Shown: positions 12,101 through 26,800 of the stretch, piece after piece
Layout of the letters: the number at the start of each line of letters is the position of its first letter
Position numbering within the stretch: the first letter of the stretch is position 1
DNA from: Ciona intestinalis
Lineage: Eukaryota; Chordata; Ascidiacea; Phlebobranchia; Cionidae
Direction: 5' to 3'
Assembly: GCF_000224145.3 (NCBI RefSeq)
Contig: NW_004190459.2
Location: 124,001-188,000, forward strand
Length of the DNA stretch: 64,000 nucleotides
Notes under the pieces: model-generated
Database searches by the model: none
What the model saw: the letters and a program-made list of their open reading frames with translations, nothing else
What the model was told of the DNA's origin: nothing
Translations under genes and position numbers: made by a program

Positions 12101-14831
12101 CAACCTGTCAAAATAATGTATGATGATAAAATATAACGAGATTTAAACTGTCGTTAAAATTGGCCAAATTAGCGAATAGGAATTGGTTAATGCCAATACT
12201 GATCTAAAAAATAAAATATAGGCATAAATAAGTGTACAGTCAATATATCACACGTAAGACCTTTTGCTAGGTTGTGTTTAAATAGGAAGTGGTTGGTGTA
12301 CATTTCAACAGAACCAAAGGTTTTCACCTTTTGCTTTTTGTAACCTAAAGATATTCGGAAAAATAATTGGACGGTTTGGACTTCCACCTCAGAGGAAATA
12401 TGAACAATGGAAGAATAACCCGTATAACCGCTTTCTAGTTTAGCTTTCACAATGTAGCTATGTGAATAGTCAAGTCAAAGTATTGACACGGTAGTTTGCA
12501 TTTACCTCTAAGCTGCCAACTTTCTGCCAAAATCGTTCGAATCCCGGATAGTTTTTAAGTCAGAAATGCTTATATGATATGCGTGTTTGTTCCTGCATGC
12601 TATCCGGTTTACAGTTTACATTTCAAGTAAAGAACCTTCGTGGTACGCTTGGTAAACATGAGAAACAATATAATATTTCCTGTAGGTATTTTAAGTTCAG
12701 GGTTGCTAGGTTTTGGTAATTACTCAAATTGACGGTTGTTTTTTGTTTGGTATGGTGTAAAACTATTTTAACAAAACAAGAAAATGATAAAGAATGATTC
12801 GCAGTGAAACAAATGTGTTACATAAGCCTAAACAAGTTGCCGAAAGCTGTCGTTTCTATAAGAGATCGTTTTCTATCCCGTAATAATAAACGTGACAATT
12901 TCGACTTCTTGCATCATAGATTTTAAGCCATAGGTACCTTATATAATAGTTGTGAGGGTAACTACGATACCCGCTTATTTAGCAATCATCCAACCACGGG
13001 ATATCACTTGTTAAGGACGTTAGATAAACCTACCATTGATCATTATGGATGTAATTAGTAAATGTAAAAGGTTTGATTAATACTAGTCTGGTATGTAATG
13101 TTATATATTATATATGTAGTATGCAATATGTTTTTTTAAAAGCGTTTATCAAAAGCTTTGTAACATCTAACATTACACACTTTGTTTAAAAATCTCCCAC
13201 AAAAATAATTAAAAAATCCTAAAATCTCCAAATTGAAAATTCCTTTACGTTTTATTAGATTATTTATTCGCAGTATTTAACATAGCCGAATAAAACTTCA
13301 AACGCAACGTTCCAGTCCGCTTACTTTCGCACGATGATAAAACGTAACACAAGTTGACAATTAGATTTATTGCAAAGCAAACAATACGCCTAGTTACGTA
13401 AGCTTCAACTTCGAATTATTAGCTTGTTCAGGATGTATGACGTAATTTTTAGCTTATTTGGATTTATCGGTAATTTCGACTGATTCAGTGCAAGTTATGA
13501 CTGGTGGTAAAAACCCGATCTTTGATCAGATTATTACCGACAAATTTGTAAATTACCAATTCCAAAAATTAAGTTTTCGGTTGCCTCGGGTCATTTTAAA
13601 GTTTCAAATATGGTTTGGTTATGTTCTGTTGTTGTTTGTTTCACGATACCAATGAAACTTAGCGTCACTGTGTACGTAGTAATACGTCAATTAAAAGTGA
13701 GTTTGTATGAATTGAGACAGTGTGCCACGGCGTCACACGACTGGACGATAAGTGATGCCTTTGTTAATATGACAGCACGAACGTTTAATGGCGTAAGTAA
13801 AGGATCTATGAAGTTAATGAACAAACGGCCCAGGAAGCGGCAGACGGTAATTTTTCTCTTAAATGAACCAGACAGACTGGCGTTTGTGGCTATTAGCTTT
13901 GTTTTATACAGCTCAGGTGACATGGTTAAACCCGAGACAGTAAACACAGGTTTCTCGAAAACCAAAGCGGAAATGCACCTAGTCGTTCAGATCAAGCATA
14001 TACGAGATACCTTCAGCATATAAACGACATTAGGATTAAAGTTTTAGTGTCTCCCGATTTGTATTATCTGCTTAATACGTATGGTCACGCAAGTTATGCT
14101 TGAGAGTCATACTCAGCATCGAAGCGTTACGAAGTGCGAGGTTAACACGCGAGAAAAAGGAGTTCTGTGAAGGTTTTATTATCGTAGTTGAGTGCGTCAT
14201 TTAGTACGCTAGTTCGGTCGGGTTAGCGCTGTTCGCTGGCAGACGAGGATTTATTATGTGCGCTATTAGTACCGCACCTGCTGGACGGTGTTTGCTAATT
14301 CATACTCGCCGTTGTTTACCAGTCTAGACATTTGCAATACCGAAAGCCGAGTTATTAAAACGGGATTCTTCAGTGGCGTGCTAGTTTGGAGAACAGAATG
14401 ACGTAATCAGATATTTTATACGATATCCTTCCTGCTAGCGGTAGATTTAATTTTACTCTTGAGGATTCTGTACGAAGTGATGTGACCGAAAAAGTATGTT
14501 TAGAATGATAATTGGTCTAAATCGTGTCAGCCAATTAAGACGTAAATTTATAACTGATTATTTTATTGATAATTTTTACCTATATATAGAAAATATTCTA
14601 AATTAGATTTTATTTGAACCACATCAATTAACGATTCAGTTTATTTAGAAATATAATTCGATTTGAGTTTGGGGAATTCCCTGCAGAGAAACTAATTTTG
14701 TTTACATTTTGTGAATATGGGACGATATCTTTAAACGTAGGCTATGTTTTGTTAAAGGTTTAGATCGTAGTTGTCGAATTCTATAAAAAACTGAAAACCA
14801 TTTAAGGATTAATGCGAAGTTATTTGGTCAG

Positions 14832-17800
14832 ATGCTCTCCACAGCTCCTACAACAAACCGTGTAAGAACCAGAAGTGAATCTGAGATCTCTGATAAAGTT
14901 ACAAGTACTGGTTTGACCCAGAATGAATATAATTTTAAACGTGGTTCAAATCCAGAGCAACCTAGTACAGGGTGCAGGGTTTACCTTCACAACGCTGATG
15001 TGATTGTAACCAACTGCTTCCCCTCCCCCCCTGCTTCACCCACAACGACATCCGAGACCCCCGACGACTCCTGTGATGTAAGATCGAGAGATAGTGGTCG
15101 TCCGATGAGTTTAAGCTCCGTCACTTCAACTCTTTCCTCCCGAACATCAAGAGGAAGCGATTATTTCAGCAGCGCAAGCACAGGTGAGAATGGACAAGTC
15201 ACCTCGTACCGACACGGGACGTTTGAGCTTCTCCCTGATGTGCGAGAAGTTGTTCCAAGAAAAACATCTCAGACATTCCGGCTCCATGACTCTGTACGAG
15301 AGGAGGAGGAAGGTAGTGATGATGAAGCACCGGAGCTGCCTCCAAAGACATTAAAGAAAGAAAATGGAGTGAGCAAGCATTTAACTCTTCCTCGAAATAC
15401 GCGCTTCAATCCTCCTACTACGAAACCCAACACTGTATCAGTGAGAGACATTAATAAGAAACTGAGGGAAGTGGACCATCTTTCCCCCGTTTCCACAATG
15501 GCAATGCTGGCTGACCCTCATCTTACCTACGTGGACCGAATCATCTTAGAACTCATTGAAACTGAGAGAATGTTTGTCCGGGCACTTGAAGATGTCTTGG
15601 CGGTAAGATTGAATGTATTTTCATCTCATAAAAACCACTAAAGTTAAACAAAACACTTGTAAACTTTTGGCTTAAAATGTTAAGTATGCAGTTGAGTGTA
15701 GCGCACTCTTTTTACTGTTTTATTGCTTAGAAAAATTTAATTAAGTTTTGGATTGTGCAAAATACTAACCACACCATGCTTGATGTTATAGTTTTAATTA
15801 AAATTTTATTCAAAGGAAAACAATTTTTTTTAAATTTTATTGCTTTAAATTAAATTTCTGTTTATTCACATTAGGGTTACATTCTTGCCATAAAGAATAC
15901 ACCTGAACTTCCCATTTCTGCTGCTGATGTTGAGGTTTTGTTTGGAAACATTAAAGATATTTATGTCTTCAACAGGTTTGTATTGCCTTTTTATATTTGT
16001 ATGTTTCACCACTTAAAAACCACTCACCTGATTTATCAGTTAAATTGCTTAAACATTTTTCCATCCAGAAAAGTGGGTGGTATTTTAACGTTGATCTGAA
16101 AAAATAAATAAACGGTTAGGGAGCCATAATTACACGGCGAGTGCTAATAATATCAGAGTTTACCAGCGGGTGCTTACACGAACTTTGTGGTTTGTTGTTT
16201 CCATGAAAAAGGCTGCAGGAGGTAAGTAAAGGGAGGTTGTCTGACGCACAACTCATGTCAAAACAAACCGGCACGAGATTCATTCGAATAATGCTAAGTT
16301 TAACATTGAGCTAACCTCCCAACATAGAAAATTAAAAAAATTATATTTAAATACAATTTTTTTTATTTGAAACTAAAAAAGCCATATATACCACAGAATT
16401 AAAAGTACAACTTATTTAATTTTAAATGAACCCAATATTTTAATGGTAAATTGAGCAAAAATTCTCTAAAATGTGTGTTATTCAACCCTAATTAAACTTT
16501 AATTGATGTGGTACTGCTGTTATTTAAACCGTTTAGTGAGCAGTCTGTAACAGATTTTTCAAATACAGCTTAATACTGTTCTAAATTCAATTAAAAACAT
16601 TTAATATCACATTAAAATAGGGCCCCTGAAAATTAGTTTAATTTATTATGTTATCCTGGCTTGATCATATTTATTTTGTGTTGGTAAATGGGGCATTCGT
16701 GTTGGACCATCGTTTGCTATTGTCTAGACACGTTTGTTAAGTCAACACTTCATAGGAAGGTAGTTTGTTGAATTAGCGATCGCTGCTTGCGTGCATTGAC
16801 TTATTGATCTCAGATTATCAAACATAACGCACAATGGTTGATATGGTTATTACATTCAATTGTTGGGTTAAAGACCATTTTGTGTATTTTTTGTCTCCGT
16901 TCTTTGTATATTTTATTTATTTTAACCCGCAGCTGTTCACACTGATTTAATAAAATATTTTTTGCAAAAACATTTGATTTTCGACAAAAAATAGTATTAC
17001 AATGATATAAATGTAACTTTTTCTTTAACCCAAACACTTGATTTTGAACAAAAACTGTATTAAATGGTAAATACATATACAGTTACCTATTGTTGAGTTA
17101 TGATGAGAAAATAATGCTTCTAATTTGCAGGGGCTTTTTGTCATACATTGAGAACTGTGAAAGGAATCCTGTGAAGATTGCTGCTTGTTTTGTATCTGAG
17201 GTAAAAACAACAAAATAAATACATGTACTTATAAATGTGCTTTCTATACACCAAAAAATGATTTAAATTGAATTTGGTTTCACTTAACTGCTTATCAACG
17301 TGTTTTAATATTAAATGCAAATTTTAAATGGTAGTGCACACATTAAACAATATGATAAGCACCAATTTATTACACGTTGCAACATTTTGTGTGCTTACTA
17401 AGTTTAGAATGTCAAACAAAGGTTATGGGGGTAGTGGTAAACAAAAAGTTAAATATTCCTCATGCCTTATATAGCATATGACTGCAGTCATGCTTGTTTG
17501 TTGAGGGTTTAGGAGAAAGTACCAGAAAGCCCCCAAAATTTCGCTCTGTTTAATTAACACATTTAATTCAAAAAATTCAAACGTTTTAATACAGCCTATA
17601 ACTATGAAAAACACAGAAACCCTTTTTAAAATATTTCAAATTCCAACCCAAAACTCCTAAAGCAAGCAAAAGTATGGCAAATATTTGAGACAACGAATTT
17701 CAACCTCACATGACACTTAAATACATTCCATCTGTTACATTTTTAAAGCAGAAACTATTTCTCACATAAACTGCACTGAGTCACCCCACCCCCTAGTTTA

Positions 17801-20800
17801 CCAATAGTATTTAATTACCAGGATGTTTCATTCACCTCGTATACTGAATACTGCACTTCATATCCGGGGTCAGTAGCCATGCTAACAAGATGTATGAAGA
17901 TTCCAACCCTGGCTGACTTCTTCAAGGTATTTTGGATATTGAATGAAACATACCCGAAATTAAAATTATATGTTTTTTAAATTATATAAATATATGTATA
18001 TATATATAATGTATATCCAAAAAAACTATTATTCTAAAGAAGAAATCTAAAATATTTATTTTGGGTTATTCAATTTTATACTTGTATATTCAATTAAAAA
18101 TACATAAATAAATTGAAATATATATTTAACTGGGCTGTATATGGGCTATACAAAAAAAAACAAAACAAATATAGTATTGTGGGGGAACATGGCACACCTT
18201 TTTGTTCCATTTTTTCGCTCCCTTGATAGTTAACAATAAAAATTTAAAGAATTATAAACCATATACTCACAACTCCCATAGACCATTGTCATTTGTTTAA
18301 AACACGATCAGAAAATTTGGATATTATGTGCTAAAGGTGCCCCATCTCCCCCCACCCCGTTATATATACATTAAAAAGGTAATGAACAAATTTAATATTT
18401 AGTTATTCTGGGTGATTTAATTTTATAGTTAATTCTGATTTTTATAAAAAATTGACTATAAAACTATAAATACAATTTGTACTAGTTAAACATATCGGAC
18501 AAATTAAAAACTGTTTTCTGTTTCTACAGAATCAACAGGATTCTCTTCGTCATAGTTTACCATTAGGATCCTATTTATTAAAGCCAGTACAACGAATTCT
18601 TAAGTACCATCTTATATTACAAGTAGGTTAAACAAAATAATTGTATTGAATACCAATATACCTATTTGTTTATCAAAAAACATGTTTTTCACCAAAAACT
18701 GTATTTAATAATTGGACACCATCATAATCACTAACAGTTTTCATTACCTCATCTGTTATAAATAAAAACTGCCTCATATATTGTGGTTTATGACTTATAA
18801 TCTGTGAAGAGTAAACAAGGTACCAATATGTAAGTTTTGTTTATTACCCACACTGTGTTACATAACTTGATTGATGCAACTTAAATTGTTACACTGATAC
18901 TTGTAAGCGATTAGTCTGCGGCAAACGACGTTGAGAGTAAAATTACATGATGTAGATGCCCGTCTCAGTTCATTTAGTGTCACATAAGTTAATGCCAAAT
19001 TTTAAGTGGATTAAGTTGAAACCAACCGTGTCAACCTTCACAGGAGCTCGTCAAATACTGTAAGAAGGATCTGGAAGGTTATGACATCATAGAGCGTGCG
19101 TTAAGCACAATGACGTACATCGCGCATCATATAAATGAAATGAAGCGAAAACATGAAGATGCAGTTCATGTACAGGTGCGGTTAAAGTTTATTTAAAGAA
19201 AATTAACAAACTTGGGTAAACATCAAAAGATTCCTTGTTTTCATTCTTTCTTGGCAGCTAATTTCAAAATACAAAGCCTTTGGTCAAATTTGTTTGTTTT
19301 TTTCATTGAAATGTAAAAACTTACCTAATCCATGTTTCATGCAGTCTTAAATATAAAGGGAAATATTTTGTTTCATTGTTAGATTTGGGTAAAGGAATCC
19401 GTGCTCTCGATATGTAATGCTTGAATAACATTGACACATAACACAATCCTACAATGACGTGTTCCAAAATTCCTGCTTGTCGATCCTACTTGACATATTT
19501 ACTGCCACAAGCCCATACTGTATTTGCCTTTACTGTAACCTTGCTTATGCCTTGTAGCATTTGTTATGCTTTTGCATTAGAACTTAAAAATCTTTGCCAA
19601 TTTGGTGTAAAGTATTGCAAAACAAAAACTAACAAAAAAGTTTTACAAATCAAACTAAAAAATATAATTTAGGAAATTTCGTTGCATTGAACGTTCTAGT
19701 TCAAAATTTTAAATAAAGTATTCACTTCTGCCCAAATATATAAAATTAATGCAAAATATTTCATTTGCAGGAAATCCAAAGTCTGCTCACAAATTGGAGG
19801 GTAAGAGAACATAGAAATATGAAATGTTTTCAACGACTGCTTATATCATAAGTGTGCTTAAGTTTCAAGCATTTCAAGTTTTTCCCTCTTGAATTACATG
19901 ATTACAGAAACAACCGGTAGCCGCACAGAGCTCTTGAATTGGATTATTCATAACAATCTTACTCTGAACATATGAGTAAACAAAGATAGTCGATTTTATT
20001 ATCTTTCTTTTTAAAGCAGAGCTACTGGGTTTTTGCTTAACCATTGTAATGTCATGAGTCAGAATTGTTTGAACAATCACAAATAATTTCCTTTTCGGAT
20101 TTGAATTATTAATTAATGGTTTGACTTTCTATTCTATAATTGTTTAAACAATAGTTATAATTAAACAATAGTTATAAATGAAAAAATATATCCTTCGTTC
20201 GTTGTCTGTTGGTTGTTTAATAATTCAATATTTTTCATTTTAGTTTATTATTTTTCATTTAGTTTTATTTAGTTAAAAACATATTTTTCTTTTAAATGTT
20301 ATGTTGTGGGATACATAGTTTAAATTTCAAGATAAAATTTTACCACATCAGTCTTCAGTTCGTGTCGAACTTTGCGTGGGTCTTATTTAAACCACCAGCA
20401 GAGTTACCACAATAATTTGTTGACTGATGCCACACGCGTGCAAACCTTCACCAATATTTCTTCGAAGGGAGATGATCTTACGACCTACGGAGAGTTAGCT
20501 ATGGAGGGCCAACTGAAATTGCAAGGTGCAAAGAATGAGAGGTTGACTTTTCTCTTTGACAAGATGATCCTCATCACAAAGAGGAGAGAGGACGGTTTCC
20601 TTGTCTGCAAAGTTCATATCATGGTAAGAATGTTTTCATATGTTTATATCACGGTATTTATCACTGTGATTATATCATAATACAAACACTTTAGTTGCGA
20701 ATCTTTCTGAAGTTTGACAGTTTTGTTAATAGTTATAGTAGATTGGATTAATTTTCAACTTTCCTAAATGTAACAAACACATTAACCACATAACTGTATG

Positions 20801-23800
20801 AATGTGTTGTAAAATATTAATTAATTTGTATTTGCGATTGGTGGAAATAGCATGACACGTTGTATGAACACTCATGTGCTATAATTTGATTTAAAAGGAA
20901 ATCAATATGATTAATTACTCTTAACGTAAACATTAACAACAAAAATTAAAATTTCCGCAGCTATTGTGTATTAAATAACAGGTATTAAATAACAATGAGA
21001 ACTAATTCAAAAGAAAGTAGCTCAATCAATTAAAAAGTTATACTGCACTTAACAATAATAAGGGGCCACCCTTTCAGTTACAATACAAAGACTTCAAACC
21101 CTTGAACTAACTTAATGTACAATAGTATACAATAGATGTGTAGTCAAATATAAAACCACTTATTCTTTTGTCTTGATTTGATTTAAACTACTTGAGTCAA
21201 GTGTTTAAATTCACTTTAAACAACTACTTGCTCCAAATTAAACTACTTTTAATTCTGGTTGAGTGATAAAGATTTATTTTATCTAAATTTTATCTAACCC
21301 TTTAAAATGACCAACAGGTAAAACAAAGAACATAAAAGGGAATTTAAATGTTTCTGTTTCTGTTTCATTGCTTATAGTTTATGTTACAGAAGCATAGGAG
21401 CATATAATTATTTTAGTATATTTTTTTTCAATTTTCTATTGAAAGCTACATTTTAATCAGAAACGAGTTACTTCCTATTAGGGATCTTGTGCTATGAAAT
21501 ACGTAACCGACAAAAATCAAGTCCAACAAATTGTACAACATAAGAAATATATTTCGCCTAAAAGGGACTGTCAGTCCCTTATTTAAATAAAACCCATTAA
21601 TTTAAACCTCTCTCAGTGTCATAGAAGCACCTGAGCATATTAATCATTTAGTGTGTTTCTTATTTCTTTTGTGGGCTACATTTTATTTAGAAACAGTTTC
21701 TTTATATTAAACCTCTCGTTATCTTACAGTGTTCTGACTTAATGTTGTTGGAAAGCATTCAAAACAATCCTCTAAGATTCCTCATTCTCCCATTTGATAA
21801 CTACTCCCCCCATAACCATGGGCAGCAACGGAAGTTGCAATACACCCTTACTGCTCGCTCGGCTGATGAAAAGAAGTTGTGGACCCATAATATAAAGCGA
21901 CTTATTATAAAGAACCATCACGCAGCAATTCCAATACATGCACAAAGATCTATACTGAGTTTATCACCAGGTAAAGGCATTTATCTTAAAACAGCAATTG
22001 AATATTATCATTATTTGTATTAGGTTCTATCCGAAATGTATTTGCATTAAACAAAACTGTGTTGAAACGCTTAGTTTTAACAATATTATAAGAAATAAAT
22101 TTGGTAAAATATATAAAAATTCTGCCGAAAAAAGATACAGGAAAAAATCTTGCTTTAAAAATGGGCTGCAAAAATGTGTTTTTGTCCTAGCAGCACTATT
22201 TTTATGTTTTCTACAATTTTCAAAGCTAAAAATAGAACATTCTTGGTATATGACTTATTTGTTCATTTGTCAACTGATCTAATTCAGTTGTCAAGTGAAG
22301 AAAACAGACAAGTACTTTCAACATGGGGTTTAAACCTGTCAGTCAAAGCTAGTAAATCTTAACCTGTGTTTTGCAAACTGAAGTAAACTGTTTACAAACT
22401 TTACCAAGACAGTAAGCCATTGGAATTTTCATAAACCACCAACACAATTGAAATGCCTGGGTGCTATTATGCTGTGGCTTACTTATACTGGCTGTTTATA
22501 CAAATATTATGAATGCCATATTCAAATAAGCTTACATAACAATGGGTAAAGAATATAACTTGGCAGGTGCTTATGGTTCGCCTGTTTGCTTAAAATATTT
22601 GGCAAAGCTTTTTAAATATTTCCCAGAAAACTGGAAGTACATTTAATATTCAGGAATTTTTTAATGGATGTAAAGAATGCAAGGATAGTTCTACATTTTA
22701 ACAATCTAATGTCATTTGACTGCTTTTTCCAATACAATATAGGGTCCAATACCATGGCATAGTAGTTTGGTGATATTGTTTGGCGTATACGTCCTTAGTC
22801 AAGACACTTAGCACATATTGCTTCAACCTAGTGGTCATTATATGGTTGTTAGCACCCTGGGAGTTGAGGTAATGAACTAACTGTGAGGCCCCTTGGCATG
22901 CCATCATTAAGGACCATGTAGAGTACAAAATACTTTAATTAAATATATAAAAAAAACGGTTAATTATTAAATACTCACAGGTGAAGATGGGGTTCAAACA
23001 AATGAATGGCAACCCACTAAAAATTCTCGCTTCAGTAACATTTCTATGGATGAAAACAAAACAAAAGCAACATTGTCAAGATTCGGAAGTACTATCTCAT
23101 CTTCTGGTCTCGGAATAGGGGTTTTCCCTCCTAAAACAAGGAGAAGATCAGACTCATCTTCAAAGAAATCGCTTCATCTGAAAGGTGAGGTTTAATTTCT
23201 ATTTTGAAGTTTATTTTCTTATAATGAATGACACTTTCCTATCCTCGTGGGCACAGGCAGCTGTTAAAACATCTGGTTTTCTACTTCATCCACCTCGTGC
23301 CCGCATACAAGTTACCACAGTAACTTTGTGGTTATTTTGGTGACCTTTAATTACAATGCGAGCGCTTTAACCACTGAGCTGAGTCAGACACTGAGTGTGG
23401 GACTCATTTTTTAAAAAAATAACTTGATGTTTATAAAAATACCATTAAGTTATTTTTTTTTTAAATAACTTAATGTTTTTAAAATTAACTTAAAATAGAT
23501 TTTTCTAAGAACGTTAACTTTTACAAGATGACATACAAAAGGACCTTAAATTCCAATTAATTTATTAATTTTTATATTTTTATCTTCAGCATTAAAACGT
23601 CGCGATGAAGTCACAATGAGCGATGATTTCAGTTCCGATTCAGTTCCCAACACCCCGTCAGGTTCTAACAAACCCCGCTTTTCGTTCCCGGTCCCACGTC
23701 TTGGTGGGTCCAAACATGACTCACCCCCTGTGCCCCCAAAACCCAAACCTGCACTGACAAAAAAAGCTGAACCGACCCCAAAATATAAAGACTCAGTTAT

Positions 23801-26800
23801 ATATAGGTAAGCTCCTGAAGTAACTTAATACTCGACAGTTTGTTTGTTTCAAAATAAAGCTCATTCAAGCGCAACTTGTAACAATAAGCTCACCAAGCTT
23901 TTTCCCTTTCACCAAATTCTATGGCGGCAATTTGCTGCTTGACTTATTGTGCCTAGCTATAATATGTATTGGTTTATTTAGCTTACTTTGTTCCATTATA
24001 GGAGACACAAGCGTCGAACGAGTCAACCAATTACATTTGTTGAGAAGAGATTAAGCATCAAAATAGATGAAGCAGCAGAAGGGAAGACGGAGCTTGATCC
24101 GGATGACTTGGATGAGTTCCTCAACTTCAGTGTGGAGAATAGTAGAGAGAGTGTGAGTTGGGACATCCAGATTGTGGAGGCAGTTTTTGAGAGGTTTAAG
24201 AATCAGGAACCTCCAGTAGCTGATGTTGATCCCCCTCCCCCTATCTCAAGCACTGCTGTACCACTGAGTGTCCATAAGACACAGAATAAAGTCCTCACAT
24301 CATCTGAGAGTTCAGAAAATGAGGACTTCTCATCTTCATGGACAGAGAAGATGAGAAGAAGAGCTACCACTCGCCCGATGCGGTCTAATTTGAATCGAAC
24401 CGAGACTCAACCAGCGATGCAGGTGATGCATAAGAGCGATACGGAGACAAGTTTTAAACAAGAGCAGCAGGATGAGGAGATAAAGATGCGGAGGATAAGT
24501 GATGGTGCATGTGATAATTTCAGCGTTGATGCAAATCATTTGATTCATCGGAAAGCATCGAATGCTGAAGCGAGTGAAATGTTGTTTAGTGATGATAAAC
24601 CAAACCCAAGCGTGGAGGAGTCACATGACTGCACGCAACAGCGGTCACAGGCAGGAGATAGTTTATACAGAAGCAATAGTGCGAACCAAAACCGGAGAAA
24701 GTATTTTGAACGCTTGAAGGAGATTAGAGATCGTAGGATATCAAAACGAATACTTGGTGTTGACGGGCTTGCTATCCCTCAGGGAAGAGTGAAAAATATG
24801 ATAACTCAACATAGAGTTAGCATAAACGATCAAAGTTTAGGAGCTAGATCTCCAATAACTCCATCACCAAGTATTTCATATAAAAGCAGTTTGTCACCCA
24901 CCTCTCCAAACACACCAGGATTTTCTGTAAAATCTCCACAGAAAAACAACATTTCAGAAAATCCATTTTTCACTAAGTGGAGAGAAACCAACGAAACTGT
25001 ACCGGAAAAGCAAAAATCTCCACAATCTCCACCACTAGTTACTTCATTCCATCCTCCTGAGCAAAAAGTTCGTTTCCGAAGATCAACGATTCGAAGTTTG
25101 GATCTTGACTCCATGCGAAACAGTCGGTTTTCCTCTCTCACCACAGCAAGCCTTCCACTCGACTTCACCACCAGCAGCAGCAGTGGAGATGATATTTTTG
25201 AAGAGAAATCTGAAGTGAAGCTGATCAAAACAATGCCTACTCTTCTGTGGAGGTCCTACTCTCAAGATCATGGATCCTGTACAAGAAGAAGTCGGAATTT
25301 GCTCCTTGATGATTCAGAAGCATTTGGCGCTTCCAACTCAAAAACTGATCCATCTTATGCATCTAATCGTAGGTTATCTAGTCCACTGGATTCCAAAGCG
25401 TTTTTGTCCCAAAAAGTTGGCCATATTCCTGAAAACAAGAACATCATGACTGACAAGCTTTCAGAGCAAGTTGATCATGTTTGGAAGGATCTGGAAACAG
25501 AGCATCCTGTTCATACTGACACCAGCACACAGGACGAGAGCTCTATTTTATCTGGCAAAGAATCTTCCAAGTCAGAAACCTCCCAACAAAGAAACAAAAA
25601 AGAAAACAAAGAAAAAATTGTAAAACGTTCTATTTCTGAAGAGATAAACTCTAAACTAAAAGACACTGTCATTGATGAAACTGAAACTGACAAAGCAGCA
25701 ATGGAAAGCCCAGTCTTAAATGACATTTCAGCTAAAAATAAGGAATTTCAAGCTAATACACTATCTATGGATAAAGTGACAAGCAAAGAAGATACTGCAA
25801 ACACAAAAGTAACAACCCCCATCCATGTGGATGCAAAAACAACAACCCCTATCTTAAACGCGCCAAAAACTCGAGGTCGCCATCGTGCGAGGGGAAATCG
25901 GCAATCATCAGTGGAATCAACAGCGCCAAACATTGTAGCAAAACTTACTTCACAATTTAATCATTTGGCAAGCCCAACAAAACAACAACAAAGAAGTAAA
26001 TCTGTCGGAGCAGGAAAACATCTAAACAAATTTAGGTAAGCTTTTGATTTTAAATGAATGTATGTAACTTGCTTTATTCTCGCTTGGTCGGAAATGACAG
26101 TCGGTATAACACGGATGTTCTGTTTCATACACCTCATGTCAGCTTATGAGTTACCACATATGTAACTTTTTGGGTAAATTTTTTTCGGTATGACAATTTG
26201 GACAACCCATTAGTGACCGCTGGGTTTAAGAAATTGCCATTAAGTGTCTTGACCAAGAACACATATGCCCACAATGGTAGCGGGAAAAAAGTGTTTTGTC
26301 AAAATTTATTGCATTAAGTTGCTAACGGTTTATTATACCAATATACTTTTAATTTATTGCAAAAAAATACATTTTTATTAAGATAATCATTCAACATTTT
26401 TATAGGTATACTGGTTTCAAACCAACCACAGAGCTAAAAAACAAGTTCGAACAAAACACTACAACACAGAATTTGACCAAATCTACCACGACCACAACAA
26501 CCATGACATCTCATCAACCTATCCATCATTCCAGCCCTGCTAAAACATCCCATAATCATATACCAGCCAATAAAGAAAGATATTCCGAAGTCCCACCTTC
26601 CAAGCTTGATTCTCAGACAGACTCATGCGATCTCCCTTGTACTGAAAATAAAACTGTGAAGATTGTCAGTGAGACCAAAACTAAAATATCTCCAGAAAAA
26701 ATTGACACTGAAACTGTAGCTGAAAAAGAAATGACGGATTCTTCAACAGTAACCAATACGACCATATCACATGCTGTTGCTACTTCAATAACTTTGACAA

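Larger units (their letters stand above)
5326..14831. other. Long intergenic spacer and probable PLEKHG regulatory region
   Basis: About 9.5 kb without a convincing protein-coding exon. It holds the start region of the coiled-coil gene (to about 5.9 kb, including a CACGTG E-box near 5740), one tRNA gene, two foldback elements (6568-6769, 7366-7566) and a small inverted-repeat element (9014-9161). Between about 7.6 and 14.8 kb I see none of the SINEs that crowd the rest of the window. Short open frames there (for example 13610-14023) show no domain, splice logic or known family. It may hold 5'-UTR exons or enhancers of the RhoGEF gene, which sequence alone cannot show. Confidence 0.6.

Noticed and set aside
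13610-14023. 137-residue open frame in the PLEKHG upstream spacer
   Set aside because: No recognisable domain, mixed hydrophobic and polar composition without pattern, an overlapping open frame on the other strand, and no splice partner.
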